Origin: a bacterium
GTDB taxonomy: Bacteria > Caldisericota > Caldisericia > UBA6126
Length of the DNA: 36,363 nucleotides
Direction of reading: 5' to 3'
Assembly (NCBI GenBank): GCA_021372585.1
Contig: JAJFUD010000068.1
Span: 1 to 36,363 of the forward strand
The notes below the pieces were generated by a model. The model made no database searches, was not told where the DNA came from, and was given only the letters and a program-made list of their open reading frames with translations. Of the stretch, positions 7,476-16,539 are shown one piece after another (the stretch's first letter is position 1; every line of letters starts with the position of its first letter). The position numbers and the translations under genes were made by a program.

Positions 7476-10457
7476 TCAATGTATTGACAAGCGCGAAACA
7501 TCGTTAATCTTTACGACATGAACATTACTCTCAAAATAGTCTTTCAATTCATCCATATGGGTGATGACAATAATTTTTTTAAAATCATCCCGTATACGGT
7601 TAATACACTCAACAAATCGAAGTACGCTCTCGCCATCCTGTGTTCCAAATCCTTCATCAATAAATAACACAGACAACTCGAATCCTGAACGATTGGCTAA
7701 AATATGCGATATTGCTATTCGAATCGCGATGTCTACTTTAAACTTCTCCCCCCCGCTGAATAATTCATACGTTCTGATGTTACCTTCATTTGATATCTCA
7801 ATATCAAGAGTTTCTCTGAACTGACCTTTCTTAGTAACCGAAAAAACCTTGAAGAATACTTGTAATTTGCCATCCGAGATAATATCCAGAATAGAGTTGG
7901 CTCTAATCTCAATTTCCGGAAGAGCGTTCTCAATAATAAAAGCCGGAATGCCATTTTTACTAAATATTTCACCGGACTTTTGCAGTAATTTTTCTTCATA
8001 TATAAGCGATTCGTTCTCTTTCACTTTCTGGGCTAATTCAACATCCAGAGCATTCACGTTCGTTAGATTCTGGTTTAGTTTTGCATGCTGGATAACCAGC
8101 TGTTCCCGCTCTTCTTTTTTAGTCTCAATGATTGCGTTTGTATTGGTGATGCTCTCCTGAACCTTTTCCACCTCCTCGTCATCTACGGATATCTGGTTCA
8201 GCTCTTCCTGTAACCTCGTTACCTCCTGATTGGAATTAATAATTTTTTCGTTGATTTTGTTAATAGCAGAAGTGAGTAACTGCTTTTGGTTAATCTTCTC
8301 GCTTAACAGTTTCTTTTCACTTTCAAAGTACTGGAAATTCTCGATGTTTCTCTTAATCTCTTTGTGTAGAACAGGATCATAAGTAATATCGAACAGGTCT
8401 TTTTCCAATTCTTCCAGCTTTGTTCGCATTTCTGAGCAGTACTTTTTAGTTTCCAGGGTTCGGTTAATCTTAATTAAAGCAGCACTGATAAGAGGCAGTT
8501 TCTGCTCCGCTTCTATGGCTTTACCGAGCTGAGCATGTAATTCACCGAGTGAACGCAATACATTGGCTTCTGTGCTGACTCTTAAACAATAATCTGTATA
8601 TTTTTTGTCTAAGGTCCGGATTTGGGATTTCAGATAGTCAATCTTTTCGTCGACTCGTTGTATCTCGCTGATTAATTGGGATTCATTGACTTTTATTGAG
8701 TAAATCTCCTCGTTTAAAGAGCGGATCTGTGCTTTGGCAGAGAGTAATACCGTCTTTTTCTCAGTAAATTCATTTTCCAGAAGAGCGTCATCTTCCATCT
8801 GTTTCTTTTTTTTGCCAAGATTTTCTATCTGTAATTTCACTTCATGGCTTTTTTCAAGATTCAGCTGAATCGACTCCTTTTTTTGATCGAGCTCTCTTCG
8901 ATAGTTTAGGACAAGTTCCGACCCTCTGCCTAAAGTTAAGGGGGTACCGCACAGAGGACACCTTTTCGTACTATTTTCTTTAAGAAGAATCGCTAATTTT
9001 TCATCTAAATCCGTGATGATTTTTTTTGTTTCATCAATCTGGTTTTGGTAGATATCAATCTTGGACATCTCTTTACGCATCTCGTCGTTCAGTATTTCTA
9101 AACGAGCCTTACTCTCTTTGATTTTTTTTAACTGCGCATCAATTAGTGTCTCATCACGAATGATGCCTTCTAAATAATAGATCTTCTTGGATAATTCTTC
9201 CTTCTTTGATTTCACAGCGACCAAATTCAATCGCATTTCATTGACTTTATTCTCAAGAGTAGCTTTTTCGATCTGAGTTTCAGTTTTGATTTTTTCGGAT
9301 TCATCCTTTAGGAATTTTGTTCGTTCCAGTTCTTTTTGTTCATTCTGCAATTTTTGTATGCTCAGGTTAATTTCTAAAAGGTTGCTTCTTTCAGATAAGT
9401 AAATACTCTCTTCTTTTTCCAACTCGACCTTCTGCAACTTTAATTTATGTTCTTCTTCAGCAATTTTCTCTCTGATTTCAACGACTCTTTTTTCAATTCT
9501 GGTTCTAGTTTCGAAGTCTTCATTCATCTTTTTGTCTTTGTTGAAATAAGCCATTAACCTTTGATAACCTGTTTCAATTTCATGCTGCATGATGATAATT
9601 TTTTGAGCTTCCTCTATCTGCTTCAAATAATCTTGTTTTTCACTGGTTAGTGAGGCTATATTAGTGTTTTCTCTCTCTAGCCTCTCCAAAAGATTTCTCT
9701 TTTTCTCTAAGGCAATCTCCATTTTTTTGATTTTGTCTCGTTTCGCTTTTGTAACACTATTCAACTCAGCCAGATCTTTGTCGTATTCTTTGATCTGATT
9801 TTGCAGAACCAGCAGATCATGCTCAATATTGGATTTCTGGGAAAGCTTCTCCTGATTAACATCAATAAAATGTCGTAAGAGATCCATCTCTTTTTGAACG
9901 GTTTTTTTTCTTTCCTGTGTTTTATCACGAAGCTTTTCATAGATATCCAACTGTAAAATCTCAGAGAGTAGTATTTTTCGCTCTGATGGATCTTTTTGGG
10001 TAAAGGCATCCGCTTTTCCCTGCATGATGAAAACAGAGGAGGTAAAGAGCTCATAATTGACTTTAATAATAGAATTGATTTTTTCCTGGGTTAATTTATT
10101 GGTGGATCCCATAATGGAAACCCATTTATCACCGAGATTGATATAAAGCTCAAGCTCTGTCAGCTCCTGCTTTTTATCCCGCTTTCGAATCACCTTATAC
10201 AGCTGGTCATTCATCTCAAAATCCAGCTCTACTTTACAGAAAGATTCTCCTGAAAAAATTAGCCTGTCAGCATTATCTCCGCTTTTACTGGTACCCCTTG
10301 CCACGCCAAACAAAGAATAGGTAATCGCATCGAGTATTGACGATTTTCCCGCTCCATTAAGACCGGTTATCACCGCAACATGGAAAGAAGAAAAATCAAC
10401 CGTGGTTTCTTCTCTATAGGACAGAAAATTTTGTAATTTTATACAAATAGGTATCAT
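7476..10457 (-). CDS. sbcC: exonuclease subunit SbcC (Rad50-like SMC ATPase)
   Basis: This 993-residue ATPase is the partner of the SbcD nuclease. ABC-type head elements are split between the ends: Walker A GLNGAGKSS (residues 32-40) at the N-terminus, and signature LFSGGEKF (Ser901) and Walker B LFIDEG (Asp934-Glu935) at the C-terminus. Between them lie two long Lys/Glu-rich coiled-coil arms joined at a zinc hook, CPLC (Cys500-Cys503), almost exactly in the middle. SbcCD processes hairpins, cruciforms and blocked double-strand ends in the nucleoid. ATG 10457 overlaps the sbcD stop by 4 bases. It is the last gene of the long minus-strand block; no hairpin terminator was found after its TGA. 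Confidence 0.95.
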   Translation of the reverse strand: MIPICIKLQNFLSYREETTVDFSSFHVAVITGLNGAGKSSILDAITYSLFGVARGTSKSGDNADRLIFSGESFCKVELDFEMNDQLYKVIRKRDKKQELTELELYINLGDKWVSIMGSTNKLTQEKINSIIKVNYELFTSSVFIMQGKADAFTQKDPSERKILLSEILQLDIYEKLRDKTQERKKTVQKEMDLLRHFIDVNQEKLSQKSNIEHDLLVLQNQIKEYDKDLAELNSVTKAKRDKIKKMEIALEKKRNLLERLERENTNIASLTSEKQDYLKQIEEAQKIIIMQHEIETGYQRLMAYFNKDKKMNEDFETRTRIEKRVVEIREKIAEEEHKLKLQKVELEKEESIYLSERSNLLEINLSIQKLQNEQKELERTKFLKDESEKIKTETQIEKATLENKVNEMRLNLVAVKSKKEELSKKIYYLEGIIRDETLIDAQLKKIKESKARLEILNDEMRKEMSKIDIYQNQIDETKKIITDLDEKLAILLKENSTKRCPLCGTPLTLGRGSELVLNYRRELDQKKESIQLNLEKSHEVKLQIENLGKKKKQMEDDALLENEFTEKKTVLLSAKAQIRSLNEEIYSIKVNESQLISEIQRVDEKIDYLKSQIRTLDKKYTDYCLRVSTEANVLRSLGELHAQLGKAIEAEQKLPLISAALIKINRTLETKKYCSEMRTKLEELEKDLFDITYDPVLHKEIKRNIENFQYFESEKKLLSEKINQKQLLTSAINKINEKIINSNQEVTRLQEELNQISVDDEEVEKVQESITNTNAIIETKKEEREQLVIQHAKLNQNLTNVNALDVELAQKVKENESLIYEEKLLQKSGEIFSKNGIPAFIIENALPEIEIRANSILDIISDGKLQVFFKVFSVTKKGQFRETLDIEISNEGNIRTYELFSGGEKFKVDIAIRIAISHILANRSGFELSVLFIDEGFGTQDGESVLRFVECINRIRDDFKKIIVITHMDELKDYFESNVHVVKINDVSRLSIH

Positions 10458-11671
10458 TCAGCTTCAATCTCCGACAAGAGTGATTCGGTTAACCTGATGA
10501 TTTCTGTTTCATTGTCTTTCAGATACGGATCGTTTACATTTAAAATATACTTTTTTAAGGATTCCAAAGGAGTAATCTCGTTATTCAATTCCTGGATTCT
10601 TGATTTATTCACTCTTTTACGTTCATACTTAAACGAAGCAATAAAATACACATACAGAGAAACCTCTCTGCGTAATTTCTGTTCATCGAAATTGGATTCA
10701 GATTCAATAATAATTTTGACAATGTCTTTTTCATGCTGATTGTTCCCTAAGTGTTGTAATAATTTCTGGATACAGTCATTTTCATCTTTGGCTTCGATTT
10801 GTATGGTGACTAATTTTCTCTGACCGGGGATTTTATGAAAATTTGGTTTTACTTTTTTTTCGGTAATCTCTACTTCATAAAATCCATGTTCAAAATCTGC
10901 CTCTCCAAAATCCAACGAGTCGATGCTTCCGCTATAAGCAATAACAGGATAATCCGTCTCTGAAATCAATTGTGGTTTATGTATATGCCCTAAGGCAACA
11001 TATTGAAAAGGCGTCTTGAAGAAAATCTCCTGATTGACGTAGATCTCATTCCCGATCATAGCGGGGTGCCAGTTTTGATACACAGCTTCGCGGAGAGTAA
11101 GGTGTGATAAGAGAATAGAAGGTATTTTCGGGTCAATCTGAGAGCTAAACTCTTGTATTAACCTTGAAAAAATAAAAGAAGCATATTCTTGTTTCGTTTT
11201 TTCCTGAATAGAATAATTCAGAAAGTATTCATTCAATACATTTTTTTCAAGATAGGGAAGACCTAATACCTGAACATCGCCACTTTTCGTAGGAATTGTA
11301 ATTAACTTAGGTTCATCGAAAACAAAAATATTCGGCACTTTTAGTTCTTTAAATATCTGCAGAGACGAGATTCGCTTTAAAGCGAGCAATGAGTCATGAT
11401 TACCAATTAATAAAGCGACAGGTATATCAGCTTCACTGAGCCGGGTTAAACGTTTCGCAAACTCATTTTGGACATAGATGCTCGGTTCTCTCTGGTGATA
11501 TATATCGCCGGATATAATAAACAAATCTGCTTTTTCTTGGATAGCCCTCTGGACAATAAAATCCAAAGATCTGAAAAAATCCAACAATCTTGAATTAATC
11601 ATTGTTTCAGAATCCTGCCTGCCGTAATTCTCTATGCCGATATGCAAATCAGCAGTATGTATGATTTTCAT
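10454..11671 (-). CDS. sbcD: exonuclease subunit SbcD (Mre11-like nuclease)
   Basis: This 405-residue metallophosphatase-fold nuclease has all expected metal-binding motifs: DLH (Asp8, His10), GDIYH (Asp56), GNHD (residues 90-93), LLSHL and GHIH (228-231). Together with SbcC it forms a Mn2+-dependent ATP-regulated exo/endonuclease. The C-terminal part is the SbcD capping region. It is coupled to sbcC (ATGA overlap) and to minE upstream (4-base overlap). Linkage of sbcD to minE means the repair nuclease is probably translated from the same message as the division-site genes. Confidence 0.95.
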   Translation of the reverse strand: MKIIHTADLHIGIENYGRQDSETMINSRLLDFFRSLDFIVQRAIQEKADLFIISGDIYHQREPSIYVQNEFAKRLTRLSEADIPVALLIGNHDSLLALKRISSLQIFKELKVPNIFVFDEPKLITIPTKSGDVQVLGLPYLEKNVLNEYFLNYSIQEKTKQEYASFIFSRLIQEFSSQIDPKIPSILLSHLTLREAVYQNWHPAMIGNEIYVNQEIFFKTPFQYVALGHIHKPQLISETDYPVIAYSGSIDSLDFGEADFEHGFYEVEITEKKVKPNFHKIPGQRKLVTIQIEAKDENDCIQKLLQHLGNNQHEKDIVKIIIESESNFDEQKLRREVSLYVYFIASFKYERKRVNKSRIQELNNEITPLESLKKYILNVNDPYLKDNETEIIRLTESLLSEIEAE

Positions 11672-11904
11672 TCTACTTCATCTTCTGCCTTTGGCTTTTT
11701 TTGGAAATTAGCTGATAAGTTATAATTTTGCTGGTCTGCTTCTTCAATGGTAATCTGGATTTTTCGCTTATCAATATCTAAGAACTTGGAAACGATATTA
11801 CCCAACTCTTTCTTCAAAACCCTGATGCTTCCAGATGATAGTAATTCTCTGTCCTTTGAAATAACATGTTTTAATCTCTGCGAAGCAATTTTTCCACTAG
11901 CCAT
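11668..11904 (-). CDS. minE: cell division topological factor MinE, lacking the N-terminal membrane-targeting segment
   Basis: This 78-residue protein keeps the MinD-interaction helix (IASQRLKHVI, compare E. coli IAKERLQIIV) starting at residue 6. It also keeps the dimerisation domain (KKELGNIVSKFLDIDKRKIQITIEE). In well-studied MinE proteins about ten more residues (a MALLDFF-type amphipathic helix) precede the helix; here only a five-residue start remains. The start cannot lie further upstream, because the minD TGA is in frame just four codons before this ATG. GAGGA precedes the ATG. MinE stimulates the MinD ATPase and sets up pole-to-pole oscillation. Neighbours minD and minC confirm identity. 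How this version binds membrane is an open question. Confidence 0.88.
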   Translation of the reverse strand: MASGKIASQRLKHVISKDRELLSSGSIRVLKKELGNIVSKFLDIDKRKIQITIEEADQQNYNLSANFQKKPKAEDEVE

Positions 11905-11913
11905 TTTGATTCC

Positions 11914-12717
11914 TCATTTCTTAAGTGTAAAGGATTTTTTTACTTTATTCCATAAGGATTCAGCTTTATAGCTATCTTCCATCATGACCGGTTCTTCGCT
12001 GGACAGTTTTTTTGCGATATGCAAAAATAACTCCCCTAACTTCGATTGCGTTTGGTAAGCAAAAGGCTTTCCCTGATTGGCAGAAATGACCACAGCAGGA
12101 TCTTCCGGAATCACCCCTAAGAGAGGTATATCGAGAATCTCCTGGATTTCTTCAGGAGAAATGATCTCTTTCTTTTTCAATAATTCTGTATTCACACGGT
12201 TAATAATCAGATATATCGGTTTGATTTTTTTTTGCTCTAGGATACTAATCACCCGGTCAGCATCACGAATGGAAGAGACTTCCGGATTCACCACTACTAT
12301 TCCCTGGTTGGCATCTTTCGTGGACAACCTGAATCCATATTCTATTCCGGCGGGAGAATCTATTAGGACATATTGAAAACGTTCTTGTAAGGATTGAATC
12401 AGATCGGAGAAATCATCCTTTTGGATATCTTCCTTGAAATGTGACTGTGATGCCGGTAAAAGGCATAAAGGTGTCTTGCTTCTCGTATCTTTCACTAAAG
12501 CATCGTCTAATGTGCACAATCCTTTTGAAACATCCAGGATGTGGTATTTCACTTTCTTTTCGATGCCCATTACAAGATCCAGATTGCGCAAACCAATATC
12601 AGCATCTACCATGACCACGCTAAACCCGAGTTGACCTAACGAGATACCAAGATTAGCGGTAATCGTTGTTTTTCCGACTCCACCTTTTCCGGATGTGATT
12701 ACAATTGTTTCTCCCAT
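11914..12717 (-). CDS. minD: septum site-determining ATPase MinD
   Basis: This 267-residue deviant-Walker ATPase has GKGGVGKTT (residues 10-18), the VDADIGLRNLD block and IDSPAG. The C-terminus ends with a short amphipathic basic helix (SLWNKVKKSF), the usual membrane-targeting sequence. ATP-bound MinD dimers sit on the membrane, recruit MinC to block FtsZ assembly away from mid-cell, and are released by MinE. The ATG lies inside the end of minC (19-base overlap), implying translational coupling. minE follows 9 bases after the stop. Confidence 0.95.
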   Translation of the reverse strand: MGETIVITSGKGGVGKTTITANLGISLGQLGFSVVMVDADIGLRNLDLVMGIEKKVKYHILDVSKGLCTLDDALVKDTRSKTPLCLLPASQSHFKEDIQKDDFSDLIQSLQERFQYVLIDSPAGIEYGFRLSTKDANQGIVVVNPEVSSIRDADRVISILEQKKIKPIYLIINRVNTELLKKKEIISPEEIQEILDIPLLGVIPEDPAVVISANQGKPFAYQTQSKLGELFLHIAKKLSSEEPVMMEDSYKAESLWNKVKKSFTLKK

Positions 12718-13370
12718 TTGTCCTCTTTCAATCGAAGAATGTTGATTGCATTTTGATTACAATAAACAATAGATGCATTAAGCATGTCCGATTCTATCAA
12801 TATTGATCCAGAGAGATCAATTGAATTAATACTCAGGCGGTTAGGTTGTAAACCGGAAGAGTACACAAAAGCCCCTTCGCCTGCATTCTGAATGATCACG
12901 TCTCCTTTAATTTTCCCGGTAACAATAACCGGACCTGATGATTTGAGTATCGCACCGGGATTGATGTCCCCGTGAAGTATTACCGGTGAAGTGGTATTGA
13001 TCTCTTCCCCGGCTCGGAGCGAATGATTGATGATTAAAAACGGTTGGGAAGAAAGCAATCCCTTATTCCTCGCCGGGGAAGTGGTTATGTCCGGAAGTTC
13101 CGGTTCTAATTGGGAAGCATTCAAAATAGAAAATTTCGTTTTATCACGAACCATTTTCCGAATCATCCCTAATTCATCCTGGTCTAAAAAACGGTCTTTC
13201 CCTTTGATAAATAAGTCCATATCACTAATAAACTTTTTTTCTTTTTTTAACTTTTGAATTAATTTTTTAATCAACTTTTCAAAGTCGAGATCCTGATTAA
13301 TTAGAATCAAGATGCCTGATGAACATCCTTTAAACTGAATATCATCCTCTTGGATCACTTTTATTTGCAT
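12699..13370 (-). CDS. minC: septum site-determining protein MinC
   Basis: MinC inhibits FtsZ polymerisation when recruited by MinD. The C-terminal half has the right-handed beta-helix pattern of the family (VILHGDINPGAILKSSG, VIVTGKIKGDV, LQPNRLSI); the N-terminal half is the FtsZ-interacting domain. The frame extends to a GTG at 13379 that overlaps the PBP2 stop. ATG 13370 is preferred because AGGAG lies 8 bases before it; this gives 223 residues. The length is normal. It follows PBP2 directly and overlaps minD by 19 bases. Confidence 0.9.
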   Translation of the reverse strand: MQIKVIQEDDIQFKGCSSGILILINQDLDFEKLIKKLIQKLKKEKKFISDMDLFIKGKDRFLDQDELGMIRKMVRDKTKFSILNASQLEPELPDITTSPARNKGLLSSQPFLIINHSLRAGEEINTTSPVILHGDINPGAILKSSGPVIVTGKIKGDVIIQNAGEGAFVYSSGLQPNRLSINSIDLSGSILIESDMLNASIVYCNQNAINILRLKEDKWEKQL

Positions 13371-13375
13371 AGCCA

Positions 13376-15223
13376 TCACTCCTGAGGTAGTTTTTTGTTC
13401 TGAAAATAAAACAAAATAGCTTCTTTTAAAACAGGAGATAGATCTCCGCCAAACTCAAGTTTTGATTTTTCATACATAACAACGGCTGCAATTTCAGGTT
13501 TGTCCGAAGGAGCAAAACCTGCCAACCATAAATCCTGGGTAGGTTTCCCCGTTTCATCCAGATCGTCTTCTGCCGTGCCGGTTTTTGCAGCAATCGGAAT
13601 AAAGGTATTAGAAAGTAAAGGGGCAGTTCCGCCTGATTGTGTAACCTCATGCAAAGAATCATGTATAAAATCGTAATACTGGGCTTTAATGGCTGGTTTT
13701 TCAGCTGGCTTCCAGTCTTTTGCATAAGCTTTTCCCCCTTTTGTACTCAGGAAGAAATGAGGAATCGGCGTTTTTCCTCTGGAAGCAATATTCGCATATA
13801 TATTCAACATCTGTATCGGTGTTACGGTTAAATAACCCTGCCCAATACCTAAATTCATTGAGTCTCCTTCAAACCACTCATAACCGACATGTTTCTTTTT
13901 CCAATCCGGATTACGGAGTTCACCAACATTTTCATAAGGCAAATCAACACCAGTTAACTGACTGATCCCTCCGTTTCGTTTCGCAAAATCCAAAAACTCC
14001 AGGATATCGAATTTTCTGATAAGCTCAAAAAAATAGATATCACAAGAATATTTTAACGCTTCTTTCATTGTAATCCAACCATGTTGGGAAGGATACACCC
14101 AACACCGGTACTTTCCTGCCAGCCCTTCCACATCAATTTTTCCCCCACAGTGAAGAGGTTCGGTCATTTTGATGTATCCCTTTTCAAGTCCAAACAACGA
14201 AACTAAAGGTTTAAAGATAGAACCAGGAGGGTATTCACCTTGGATAGCAATATTAAAAAAAGCTCTTTTAGCGGATAGTTCATTCCATATTTTATCCGAA
14301 AGCGGTTCAGAAAAAATATTCGGATCAAAACCGGGATTATTTGCGCATGCAAGAATCTCTCCGGTTTTACAGTCCATGATCATAAGAGTACTGACATGGT
14401 TCTGAATGAGGGATTCAACTTTTTTCTGTAAGGTGATATCAATAGTTAAATAGATATCATTCCCTTTTTGAATCGGTTTTTTTTCCACTTCATCAAGAAT
14501 AGTGCCTAAAGCGTCAATTTTCTGAAGTATGGTACCTTTTTCTCCTTGTAATAAATTCTCATAATATCTCTCTATTCCTTGTTTCCCAACTCGGTCATTA
14601 AAATTTAAAGAGGGATTTTGGTTGACGATTTCCTGGTCTTTTTCTTTTTCTAGCAACCTTGTGTAACCAAGGACGTGAGATAACGTTTTTCCTTGCGGAT
14701 AGAATCTTTTGAATCCTCTTTTTACATAAAATCCGGATAATTTCGCAGCATTTTCATTGAAAAGCGCATACTCTGTTTCATTCAAATTCTCTTTTAATAT
14801 CACATCGGATTGATTCGTTTTGCTATCCTGTATGGTTTTCTTAATTACCTCTTCGCTGACAGAAAAAATTCTACTGATGAGGGTGATGGCTTCTTTTTCG
14901 CTCTGGTTGCCATTTTCTATCGAGATTGCCTGAAGCCATTTCTGGTAACTCACCAAAACATGAAAGGAGGGAATGTCTTCTGCTAAAACAATACCGTTTC
15001 GATCATAGATATTGCCCCGGGGAGCATCCAAATAGACAGTTCGCACATAATTCCTCTCAGAAAGACTGACGTAATAATCTTTCTTTCGCACCTGAAGTAC
15101 AAATAATCGATACACCAAGAGACTGCTCAATAAAAAGACTAAAATAAGAATGACAACCGCTTTTATAACGGAAACATCAGTATTCGTGGCTTGCCACTCC
15201 CGGTATCCGGATCTTTTTCTCAT
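13376..15223 (-). CDS. mrdA: penicillin-binding protein 2, elongasome transpeptidase
   Basis: This 615-residue class B PBP has a single N-terminal membrane anchor (about residues 20-45), the dimerisation-domain motif APRGNIYDRNG, and the three transpeptidase motifs. These are SIFK (Ser335 nucleophile, Lys338), SCD (393-395, in the SxN position as in many PBP2 proteins) and KTG (Lys547). It cross-links peptidoglycan during side-wall growth on the outer face of the membrane, with MreC and MreD. ATG 15223 overlaps the mreD stop (ATGA). Position between mreD and minC matches the classic Clostridia arrangement. No rodA gene is in the window. Confidence 0.95.
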   Translation of the reverse strand: MRKRSGYREWQATNTDVSVIKAVVILILVFLLSSLLVYRLFVLQVRKKDYYVSLSERNYVRTVYLDAPRGNIYDRNGIVLAEDIPSFHVLVSYQKWLQAISIENGNQSEKEAITLISRIFSVSEEVIKKTIQDSKTNQSDVILKENLNETEYALFNENAAKLSGFYVKRGFKRFYPQGKTLSHVLGYTRLLEKEKDQEIVNQNPSLNFNDRVGKQGIERYYENLLQGEKGTILQKIDALGTILDEVEKKPIQKGNDIYLTIDITLQKKVESLIQNHVSTLMIMDCKTGEILACANNPGFDPNIFSEPLSDKIWNELSAKRAFFNIAIQGEYPPGSIFKPLVSLFGLEKGYIKMTEPLHCGGKIDVEGLAGKYRCWVYPSQHGWITMKEALKYSCDIYFFELIRKFDILEFLDFAKRNGGISQLTGVDLPYENVGELRNPDWKKKHVGYEWFEGDSMNLGIGQGYLTVTPIQMLNIYANIASRGKTPIPHFFLSTKGGKAYAKDWKPAEKPAIKAQYYDFIHDSLHEVTQSGGTAPLLSNTFIPIAAKTGTAEDDLDETGKPTQDLWLAGFAPSDKPEIAAVVMYEKSKLEFGGDLSPVLKEAILFYFQNKKLPQE

Positions 15224-15690
15224 AAAGAGGTTATATACCTGCTTCGATTAGTCGTGTGATATTGACGAAGTCGTTTTCTCAGGAGTAATAACAGAAAAAA
15301 GGAGGCGATTTCATATAGACTGCTGGTTATCAACACTCCCCAGGTGACATGGTATAACCACAACAGCTGACCGATAAAAACGAACTGAACCAGAAAAAAA
15401 GAAAGCCAGGATTCCCTTTGATAGAAGAATGGCTTTACAAAGTAATATAAACAATATAATACCGAGAGGGTAAAAATATACGGAAGAACAAGAGCATGCG
15501 ACAAAAAAAGGGTTTTGATCAGTAACACCAATAAAAATGCATAAACTGATTCTTCTTCCTGAATATCCATACTGAATAAGATCCAAATCATAGCAATATC
15601 AATATAGAGAGAAAAATGAGTCAGGGAAGGAAAGAAAAAAAGGTCACCTATCACAAAAAAACAGCCAATCATGACAATTAAAAAGGTCAT
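15220..15690 (-). CDS. mreD: rod shape-determining protein MreD
   Basis: This 156-residue protein is almost entirely hydrophobic, with about five membrane segments. Sequence conservation in MreD is low, so identification rests on size, topology and position between mreC and PBP2. It belongs to the membrane part of the elongasome and links MreB/MreC to wall synthesis. ATG 15690 overlaps the mreC stop by 4 bases and its own stop overlaps the PBP2 start in the same way. Confidence 0.88.
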   Translation of the reverse strand: MTFLIVMIGCFFVIGDLFFFPSLTHFSLYIDIAMIWILFSMDIQEEESVYAFLLVLLIKTLFLSHALVLPYIFTLSVLYCLYYFVKPFFYQRESWLSFFLVQFVFIGQLLWLYHVTWGVLITSSLYEIASFFLLLLLRKRLRQYHTTNRSRYITSL

Positions 15691-16523
15691 TGGAGAATCA
15701 CACCTACCTGTGAAGGATAAAATATGTCAAAGGGAAGCTCCAGCACTACCTTATTATTAAAAGCTACTTCTTCTTCTGATTCAATATAGCCGATAATCAG
15801 ACCTTTCGGAAACTGCGACATCTCATTGGTCACAATGACATCACCTTTTTTAATGTCTTTATCAAACCGGTAGGTGGTAAAAACCAACTTCTTTTGGTTA
15901 GCATCATACTCCACTAGTCCATTGACCTGGGTTCGCATATTTTTTGCGCTGATTTTAGAGTTTTTATCTAAAATCGAGAGCACATGCGCATTACTCACAT
16001 TAGTTTGATCAATTCGTCCAATCAGACAAAGTTTTATCGCATCGCTTTCCTTCAATGAGAGATGCAATATGACAGGCAAACCATTCTTTATCTTATGAGA
16101 CGATCCTTTGGAAATAACAAAATTGCTTTGCTGATCACGGTAAATGACATCAGCCAATTCGATCGTATAATCGCTCTCTTTAATCAAACCAAGCCAACTC
16201 CTGAGTTGTTGGTTCTCTGTTACCAGGTTGTCATTAATGGCATCCTGTACCTTATCTAAACGTATCTGATACTCTAATTCATCCAGTCTCTTCTGAATGG
16301 AAGACAGGTTAGAAATCATCGTCCATTGTCTCTGAATGGAAGAACCAGTCTTTTCAAAAAAAAGAATCACGGGTTGAAAAGTTCTGATGGCAAAGTTTTC
16401 AACCTTTAAAAAAGGTGAAAATCCAAGAGTTCGATACAAGCCGAATATACTTAAAAAAGAGATAAACAGAATCAAAAGTATCAAAAAAAGAGACCTTGGC
16501 AATTTTCTCTGATAGCGATTCAT
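15687..16523 (-). CDS. mreC: rod shape-determining protein MreC
   Basis: This 278-residue protein has a short basic cytoplasmic start, one membrane segment (about residues 9-30) and a coiled coil (about 65-105). The external beta-domain follows, with the VIYRDQQSNFVISKGSSHKI-type and GLIIGYIESEE segments typical of MreC. It bridges MreB inside with PBP2 outside. It begins 16 bases after mreB with a weak ribosome site, and overlaps mreD by 4 bases. Length is normal for the family. Confidence 0.93.
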   Translation of the reverse strand: MNRYQRKLPRSLFLILLILFISFLSIFGLYRTLGFSPFLKVENFAIRTFQPVILFFEKTGSSIQRQWTMISNLSSIQKRLDELEYQIRLDKVQDAINDNLVTENQQLRSWLGLIKESDYTIELADVIYRDQQSNFVISKGSSHKIKNGLPVILHLSLKESDAIKLCLIGRIDQTNVSNAHVLSILDKNSKISAKNMRTQVNGLVEYDANQKKLVFTTYRFDKDIKKGDVIVTNEMSQFPKGLIIGYIESEEEVAFNNKVVLELPFDIFYPSQVGVILQ

Positions 16524-16539
16524 AGTTTTACTTTATTTA

